The notes beneath the pieces were generated by a model. That model searched no databases. It was not told the origin of the DNA and was given only the letters and a program-made list of their open reading frames with translations. A program made the position numbers and the translations under genes. A stretch of DNA of 64,000 nt from DASSFZ01 sp035283185. Its GTDB lineage: Bacteria > Chloroflexota > Anaerolineae > Fen-1058. Where the stretch lies: contig DATEUJ010000226.1 of NCBI GenBank assembly GCA_035283185.1, forward strand, positions 1 to 64,000, written 5' to 3'. Positions 58,302-64,000 of the stretch are shown one piece after another. The first letter of the stretch is position 1; each line of letters starts with the position of its first letter.

Positions 58302-61300
58302 CTAGAATAAGCCATCGAGCCAGTCATCGATCAGCCCCTGCTGGCGCGGCGTAAGTTGGGCCTCCACCTCCGCCCAAAAGGCTCGGTGATTCGCCGCTGC
58401 CTCGTCAAGGGTTTTATAAGGCACTCCGCCAGGTGCAAAACTGGGCGAACCGCCACGTCTTCGCAGAGCGCTGTCGATGGCTCGTTGCCAGGTGGCAACT
58501 GCCTGCTCCGCCTCGAGTCTGAGCGCCGAAGGTTGGATCTGCTGCGCACGTTGGACCAATCCGCCTGTTCGTGTCGATGCCTCAGCGAGTCGGAGACTTG
58601 CCGGAACGGGCGGAGAAATCGTGACGGTGCTCGCCGGCGCCTGCGGCAGAGTGACCGTGGCCGGCGCATTCCTAGGCAGAGTGATGGTGGGTGGTCCTCC
58701 TGGCCGGGGCCAAATGGTGATGGTGGGAGCCGCCACCATACCGATGCCGATGACGAATGCTGCTATCTCGTAGAGCGCGACGCCGAATACGAAGCCCGCC
58801 GCCGCGCCTTGAACGGCTCCTCGAACCCCTCCCTGGTAATAGCCGTAGCTTGCACCAAGAATCGTCGTGATCGCGACCACCACCGTTATCGACGGTAGAT
58901 TCCACTTGCCGCTTGGATCGACCTCGTTGAGAGGATCCGCAGCGGCGTACAGATACTTGTGCAGGCTTGGCGGATCGAAGGCGCTTCCAGCAAAGGAATC
59001 AACGCTGACGAACCTCCCCACCCTGGGATCCATCCATCGAGCTCTGTGGTACTGGAAGCCCGAGTTGGGGTCGTAAGGCTCGCCGGTGAAGGCATAGGGC
59101 TGGGGGTCGGATCCTGTGTGGGCGAGGAGTTCACCGAAGGCTGAGTAGGTGTAGCTGTCGGTGATGTTCCCGGACTCATCCGTCAGCACTCGGATCGAGC
59201 CAAGTCCGTCGGCGTGGTAGAAGCGGGTCTGGCTGCCGCGCATTACGGCAAGCAGGTCGTCGCCCCGCACGTAGTAGGCTGTGGTGTTGCCACTGTCATC
59301 CGTCTCGGCGACCACCTGGCTGAGCGCGCCGGAGGTGTCGACCAGGTAGTTGGTGGCCGTTACAGTGCCGCTGGCAAGTGCAGTCCGGGTCTGCACCCGG
59401 TTGCCGTCGGCGTCGTAAGTGTGGGACACCACCGTCCCGTTCGCCAGTTCGACGCGAATCAGCCGGTTCTCAAAGTCCCAGAAGTACGTAGCCTCGCCTG
59501 ACTTGGTGACCAGATTGCCGTTCTCGTCCCAGGTGTAATTCGTCGCATTCTCGGTCAGCAGCCGGTCGCGGGCGTCGTATGTGTAGTTGATCGGCATCGT
59601 GCTCGTGACCGTCTTGATCTGCGTCAGCCGGTTGCCGACCGGGTCGTAGGTGAAGGTGTCCGCGTAGGCTAGGCCGCCCGTGACCGTCTCACCCGTCAGG
59701 CGATAAAGCTCGTCGTAGGTGTATGCGCGGACGGTGCCATCCAACTCTTCAATGCGCGTGCGGTTGCCCGCCAGCCCAAGCGTGTAGGCGTAGGACTGGA
59801 TTGTCCCTCCCGTCACCCGTTGCGTCACCAGGTTCGTCAGCCGGTTCAAGCGGTCATAGGCGTATGTCGTGACGATGCCGTTCGGATAGCTCAGGCTTTC
59901 ACGGTTCCCGTTCAGGTCATACGTGTGGGTATAGACCCGCCCCGCCGGGTCGGCGACGGTCGCCAATCGATTGAGGGCATCGTAGGTGTACGTCGTCGTG
60001 AGCGTCGTGCCCGCGACCAGCGCCGCCAAGCTCGTCCGGTTGCCCTGAGCGTCGTAGCCGTAGTCGAGCCTCCGCCCATCAGGGTAGGTCAGGCTGATCA
60101 GGCGATCTCGACTGTCATAGTCATACGTCGTTGTCCCGCGCGCGTCGACGACGGTCTTCCTCCGGCCGGTGGGCGTGTACGTGAACACGACCGACGACCC
60201 ATCGGGGTAGGTGCGCCGCACGAGGCGATTGTTGAAATCGTCGTAGGCATAGACGATGGTTGCCCCTTTGAAGTCGGTGTGGCTCCGCAGGTTCCCCGCA
60301 TCGTCGTAGGCCATCGTCTCGAGAGCGCCCAGCGGCAGCGTCCGCGTGATCTGGCGGCCCAGCTTGTCGTAGGCGAAAGTGGTCGTGTGGCTCAGCGCGT
60401 CGGTCTGGCGGATGCGATTCCCCACCTCGTCGTAGGCATAGGTCGTGGTCTGGCTCAACGCGTCGGTGACGCTGATCAGCCGGCCAAGCTTGTCGTAGCC
60501 GAACAGCGTCGTGATCTCGGCCTGGTCGGTCTCAGCAATCCGCCGCCCCAGCGCGTCGTACACCGTGTGCTGGTCGGTGTCGTCAGGGAAGATCGTCCGC
60601 GTGCGACGGTTCAGTGCGTCATACTCGTAGGTGAAGGTGTTGCGGCGTGCGTCGGTGAACGCGACCTGATTACCGTTCGCGTCGTAAGCGAACGTCATAG
60701 TCACGCCCAGGCTATCGGTGATCACCGTGCGACGGCCGGCGGTGTCGTAGCCGTAGCGCATCGTGTTGCTCAGCGCGTCGGTCGTGGCGATGAGCCGGCC
60801 CGCTTTGTCATAGTCGTTCGTCGTAAACGCGCCATCCGGGAATGTCGTCTGCCTCAGGCGTCCGAGCGCGTCGTAGGCATAGTGCGTCGTCCGGTTGCCG
60901 CGATCGGTCGAGGTCAGCCGCCGCCCTTCGGCGTCGTAGGTGAACTCCTCGAATGTGCCATCGGGATAGAGCGTGCGCTTGAGCCGGCCCAGGTCGTCGT
61001 AGATGTAACTGATCCTGCGCCCAAGTTTGTCAGTTGTGGCGGCCTGTTTGCCGAGCGCATCGTACTCAATCTGTGTCGTCGTCTCATCAGGATCGGTGGT
61101 CTCGACCAACCGTCCCTGGCGGTCGTAAGCATAGCTCGTGGTCAACGGCCCCAGGCCGCTCTCCGTTGTGCGCGTGATCGTCTGGCTCAAGCGGTTGCCG
61201 TTGGCGTCGTAGGTGTAGGCCGTTACCACGCCCAGCGGGTCGGTCTGCCGAAGCAGGTTCCCAAACGAGTCGTAGAGGTAGGTCGTCGTGTTGCTCAAAG

Positions 61301-63827
61301 CGTCGGTCTGGAAGAGCGGGTTGCCGCGCGGGTCATAGGTGTAGCGCGTGATGTTACCGAGCGTGTCCGTGATGACCGTCAGATTGCCATTGGCATCGTA
61401 GGTGTTCGTGATCACGTGCCCCAGCGGGTCAATCGTGGTCAGCACCTGCCGGCGACTGTTGTAGGTGTAGCGCGTGGTGTTGCTCAGCGGATCGGTCACG
61501 CTGAGCAGGTTGTCCTGCGCATCGTAGGCATAGAAGGTGGTGTTGCTCAACGGGTCGGTTTCGCTGAGGCGGTTGTCGCGCGCATCAAACGTCCGCAGCG
61601 TGACGTTGCCCAGCGGATCGGTTTCGCGCACGACGTTCCCCCGCGCGTCGTATTCCAGCACGCGCGGCTGGCCGAGCCGGTCGGTGACGATCTCCTGGGG
61701 GGCGTCCAGGTTATGCGTGTAGCTGATCACCTTGCCGAAGGCGTCGATGTGGCGCAGCAGCCGCCCGCTCTCGTCGTACTCATTGCGGATGGGCTGGATG
61801 CCGCGCGGGTCGTGGATGTCCTCCAGGTAATGCGCCGCGTTGTACGTAAAGGTCGTGGTATTGTTCTCGCGGTCGGTGAAGCTCACCAGATCGCCCGCGG
61901 CGTCGTAGGCGTAGGTGAGCGTATTGCTGATGGGGTCGGTGATGGTCGTGATGCGGCCCTGCACGTCGCGTGCAAAGGTCACGCTCTTACCGGCCGAGTG
62001 CGTGATGCCGTTCGGCGTGAACGTCAGCGTGTTGCCGTTCAGGTCGGTGATGCGCTGAAGGCCTTGATCCTGGTCAACCAGAAAGACCCGCCCATCCGGC
62101 AAGGTGAGTTGATACTGGCTGGGGTCGTATAGGCTGCCGTCGGACGCCCGGAAGAGTTGCATCGGCCCCGGCCAGCTCCCGGCCACGTCGACGACTGCCC
62201 CCCCCACAGGCGTCAAGGTGCCTAAGGCGGGCGGCAGTGCACGGTAGCTCACCGTCGCCTCTTGGATCGGCAGGAAGCTCTGGCATTGCGGGCTGACCGT
62301 CATCTCAAACTTGTAGACCGTGCCATCAGGCAGGGTCATGGAGACGATGTGCGGCTTGGTGGGCTGCAGACAATAAGGCGTGAGGGCACCGAACCAGGTA
62401 CCCTGCCAGTTGAGACCCTGCGCGCCATTCTCTTGCAGTCGCACATCCCTCAGGCTGAGCGTCCAACCCACGCCGAAGTCACCTTTACGCTTATCGCGGC
62501 TGTCGTAGGTGCGGATGACCTGGATGGGCAGCCCGGCGACCGGCACCTCTAAATCAATGAACGAGATAGTGAAATGGCCGACCTTCGTCTGACCCTCGAC
62601 GACGACGTCCACCGAGGCCGTGGCCGTCCACCCGGCGTAGTCGGTAGCCGTCAACTGGATTTCGTACGTGCCGTTGAGGAGCAGCGTGGGATCGAAGCGG
62701 CCCAACGTCGCGCTGATGACGGGCGTGACGCCGCTGGCGAACGGAACGCGGGTCTGTTCGCCGTGCAGGCGGTAGGAGAGCGTCCATGATTGCAGCAAGT
62801 TACTGCTGGCCGTGCCGACGACGTCGGTGATAAACGTGACGGTGGGGATGTTGATCGAAGCCGGGTCGGGCGAAATGAGGCGGACGAACGGAGGCGCTCC
62901 CTCGTTCGCGAAGGCGAGCGTCGCGTTTTGGTTTGCCAGCACCCAGTAGCCACGGCCGGGCCGCATCTGCTGCAGATCATTGGCCCAGTCGGGGGCGCTC
63001 ACATCGTACACTTCCCACGGGTCGGCCCCGTCGGCCAGCTCGTAGCCGAAGACGCGAGCATAGCGACCCTCGATCGACGATAATGCGCTGCGGACGGGGC
63101 GGGCCTGCTTCACCGGCATGCCGATCAGGTTCCAGCCGGTGCACAGTTGCTGCGTCGTCGTCGGCGGCTCCCGACTGGCGAGTGGCAGCGTGACGGTGGC
63201 GGTGGCTTGAATCCAGAAGCCAATACGGTGGTCGATCCGCGTCAGGTCACTCGCCCCCGGATTGGCTGGGTCGTATAACTTCCACGGGTCGGCCGTGTCG
63301 CAGCCATCGTAGGCGTAAACCTGGGTGAATTGGCCCGCAATCGGGGCGAGGACGGCTGCCGGGGTAGTATCGGTGACGATGTCGGGAATCGAAATCAGAT
63401 TCCAACCGGGCAACAGGACAATGCTGGTCGGCGTGGTCGCCGCCTCCTGGTTCGAGACAGACCGGAGCGTGGCGATTTGTGTTGTCGAAGGATCGGGGAG
63501 ACCCGAAAGTGTCGGCGGAGGAACTGGCTGAAACTGGAAACCGATTTCTGTATCGGTGAACGGCGACTGGTCTTTATCGGCGGCGGTTGATACGCTCACC
63601 GGCAACACAGACGGTGCAAGCGTTTTGGAGTTTGAAGTTTGGAGTTTGGGATTTGAAGATTGGGATTCGGCCTGCGGCAGGTCCTCGTCAGCATTCTGAG
63701 GGGGCAGGCTCGATGCCCGGATCGAATAAACAGAGAGGGGCATAGCGCCTGACTGCAACACTAAACCTACGCACAAGATCACATTGAGAATCTTGAAAAA
63801 AACGCCGTGCAAACGGAAGTCAGGCAT
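58302..63827 (-). CDS. RHS/YD-repeat protein with variable C-terminus
   Basis: A 1841-aa protein; ggagg precedes the ATG at 63827. After a signal/anchor-like helix (FKILNVILCVGLVLQS) come two GWNLI modules (LLPGWNLISIP, CTGWNLIGMP), an Ig-like domain, and more than 25 YD repeats (YDAxGNRTS, YDALGR). The RHS-associated core is DGLGSIRVLTDESGNI, YHRARWMDPRVGRFVSVDSF and ends at PLNEVDPSGKW. About 190 residues follow: a glycine/alanine hydrophobic segment (GGVRGAVQGAAAGFVFGVAL), a T/P-rich linker and a helical tip (FWAEVEAQLTPRQQGLIDDW). The tip is the usual place of a toxin domain but I recognise none. A phrase repeat (63624-63668) is embedded in its N-terminal linker. A small gene follows on the same strand. 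Confidence 0.9.
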   Translation of the reverse strand: MPDFRLHGVFFKILNVILCVGLVLQSGAMPLSVYSIRASSLPPQNADEDLPQAESQSSNPKLQTSNSKTLAPSVLPVSVSTAADKDQSPFTDTEIGFQFQPVPPPTLSGLPDPSTTQIATLRSVSNQEAATTPTSIVLLPGWNLISIPDIVTDTTPAAVLAPIAGQFTQVYAYDGCDTADPWKLYDPANPGASDLTRIDHRIGFWIQATATVTLPLASREPPTTTQQLCTGWNLIGMPVKQARPVRSALSSIEGRYARVFGYELADGADPWEVYDVSAPDWANDLQQMRPGRGYWVLANQNATLAFANEGAPPFVRLISPDPASINIPTVTFITDVVGTASSNLLQSWTLSYRLHGEQTRVPFASGVTPVISATLGRFDPTLLLNGTYEIQLTATDYAGWTATASVDVVVEGQTKVGHFTISFIDLEVPVAGLPIQVIRTYDSRDKRKGDFGVGWTLSLRDVRLQENGAQGLNWQGTWFGALTPYCLQPTKPHIVSMTLPDGTVYKFEMTVSPQCQSFLPIQEATVSYRALPPALGTLTPVGGAVVDVAGSWPGPMQLFRASDGSLYDPSQYQLTLPDGRVFLVDQDQGLQRITDLNGNTLTFTPNGITHSAGKSVTFARDVQGRITTITDPISNTLTYAYDAAGDLVSFTDRENNTTTFTYNAAHYLEDIHDPRGIQPIRNEYDESGRLLRHIDAFGKVISYTHNLDAPQEIVTDRLGQPRVLEYDARGNVVRETDPLGNVTLRTFDARDNRLSETDPLSNTTFYAYDAQDNLLSVTDPLSNTTRYTYNSRRQVLTTIDPLGHVITNTYDANGNLTVITDTLGNITRYTYDPRGNPLFQTDALSNTTTYLYDSFGNLLRQTDPLGVVTAYTYDANGNRLSQTITRTTESGLGPLTTSYAYDRQGRLVETTDPDETTTQIEYDALGKQAATTDKLGRRISYIYDDLGRLKRTLYPDGTFEEFTYDAEGRRLTSTDRGNRTTHYAYDALGRLRQTTFPDGAFTTNDYDKAGRLIATTDALSNTMRYGYDTAGRRTVITDSLGVTMTFAYDANGNQVAFTDARRNTFTYEYDALNRRTRTIFPDDTDQHTVYDALGRRIAETDQAEITTLFGYDKLGRLISVTDALSQTTTYAYDEVGNRIRQTDALSHTTTFAYDKLGRQITRTLPLGALETMAYDDAGNLRSHTDFKGATIVYAYDDFNNRLVRRTYPDGSSVVFTYTPTGRRKTVVDARGTTTYDYDSRDRLISLTYPDGRRLDYGYDAQGNRTSLAALVAGTTLTTTYTYDALNRLATVADPAGRVYTHTYDLNGNRESLSYPNGIVTTYAYDRLNRLTNLVTQRVTGGTIQSYAYTLGLAGNRTRIEELDGTVRAYTYDELYRLTGETVTGGLAYADTFTYDPVGNRLTQIKTVTSTMPINYTYDARDRLLTENATNYTWDENGNLVTKSGEATYFWDFENRLIRVELANGTVVSHTYDADGNRVQTRTALASGTVTATNYLVDTSGALSQVVAETDDSGNTTAYYVRGDDLLAVMRGSQTRFYHADGLGSIRVLTDESGNITDSYTYSAFGELLAHTGSDPQPYAFTGEPYDPNSGFQYHRARWMDPRVGRFVSVDSFAGSAFDPPSLHKYLYAAADPLNEVDPSGKWNLPSITVVVAITTILGASYGYYQGGVRGAVQGAAAGFVFGVALYEIAAFVIGIGMVAAPTITIWPRPGGPPTITLPRNAPATVTLPQAPASTVTISPPVPASLRLAEASTRTGGLVQRAQQIQPSALRLEAEQAVATWQRAIDSALRRRGGSPSFAPGGVPYKTLDEAAANHRAFWAEVEAQLTPRQQGLIDDWLDGLF
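63624..63668. repeat. Inverted aacttcaa phrase repeat inside the RHS gene
   Basis: tttggagtttgaagtttggagtttgggattt on the plus strand corresponds to the aacttcaaac family read on the coding strand and is translated as SSNPKLQTSNSKTLAPS in the linker after the anchor helix. Same family as 6355-6390 and 21564-21637; translation closely resembles the insertion in the YfhO-like gene. Confidence 0.75.
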
Positions 63828-64000
63828 CTGTCCCCTCCCTCGTGTGCGCAGTCGCTCACAACTGCGCACAGGGCGTCAAACCTTGCCTTCGCTCAGCGGC
63901 TCCAAATCGAGCGGCTCGTGCCCGACTCGGCGTCGCCTATCAACATAGGACGCACTCAGCTCGTTTTTTCGTCTACGCGCTTTGCTTCTCCACCGAGTGG
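63828..64000. other. Upstream region of the RHS gene
   Basis: No gene is visible to the window end. gagggagggg (63831-63840 complement) is the ribosome binding site of the RHS gene. Promoter elements cannot be assigned. Confidence 0.3.

Noticed and set aside
59820..62132. A 770-aa plus-strand frame opposite the RHS gene
   Set aside because: It is the antisense of YD repeats (periodic, low complexity) and contains no domain signature.
1..64000. tRNA, rRNA and tmRNA genes
   Set aside because: No cloverleaf, CCA-ended segment or conserved rRNA stretch was recognised in any intergenic region.

Overview
The window is a high-GC bacterial chromosome segment. Gene content, S/T/P-rich cell-surface linkers, caspase/STK architecture and abundant short dispersed palindromes suggest Chloroflexota (Anaerolineae-like). 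This is an inference: no rRNA or tRNA gene is visible to confirm it.

Layout. 0.3-7.5 kb: rsmD coupled to two tandem phosphodiester-glycosidase-like lipoproteins, a PAS histidine kinase, an IS110 transposase relic, and a leftward cluster of diacylglycerol-kinase-like, nucleotide-kinase-like and SAM-methyltransferase genes. 7.8-11.4 kb: an HTH-REC regulator abutting the relic of a molybdopterin oxidoreductase operon (truncated at both ends, followed by a frameshifted membrane protein). 11.6-15.8 kb: a carotenoid operon (crtI, a DUF35-type Zn-ribbon protein, crtB, lycopene cyclase). 16-23 kb: CoA-binding protein, HemG-like flavodoxin, small lipoprotein, four-PA14 secreted protein and a large YfhO-like membrane protein carrying several dispersed repeats inside its reading frame. 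23.1-24.7 kb: CDF metal exporter and GNAT acetyltransferase.

24.9-34.6 kb is the most unusual part. After scpB come a soluble Ser/Thr kinase (apparent CTG start), a caspase-kinase-coiled coil-TM-FGE fold protein, a lipoprotein combining a concanavalin-like domain with an FGE fold, an EACC1-like small protein, a small ORF with the GDVxGRDK motif, and a caspase-FHA-TM-concanavalin-like protein. Together they read as a membrane-spanning signalling/suicide (biological-conflict) module: extracellular sensors, two kinases to write phosphothreonine, an FHA domain to read it, and two caspase effectors, each with an EF-hand-like loop.

34.9-43.1 kb: housekeeping genes (RluB-type pseudouridine synthase, cmk, plsC, glmS behind a candidate glmS ribozyme), an apparent integration scar at the glmS 3' end that duplicates the gene terminus around a small hypothetical gene, and a NarL-type two-component pair. 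43.1-63.8 kb: an all-leftward surface-protein block of a 1841-aa RHS/YD protein with a candidate immunity gene, a truncated paralogue fragment, and two giant secreted proteins (1725 and 3098 aa) that share the same N- and C-terminal modules around discoidin-like, PKD, NHL, FG-GAP and cadherin-like domains.

Throughout the window two kinds of short dispersed repeat recur at gene edges and occasionally inside genes: short-period 'phrase' repeats (gcgata-, aacttcaa-, ggatgaacgc-like) and perfect short palindromes.
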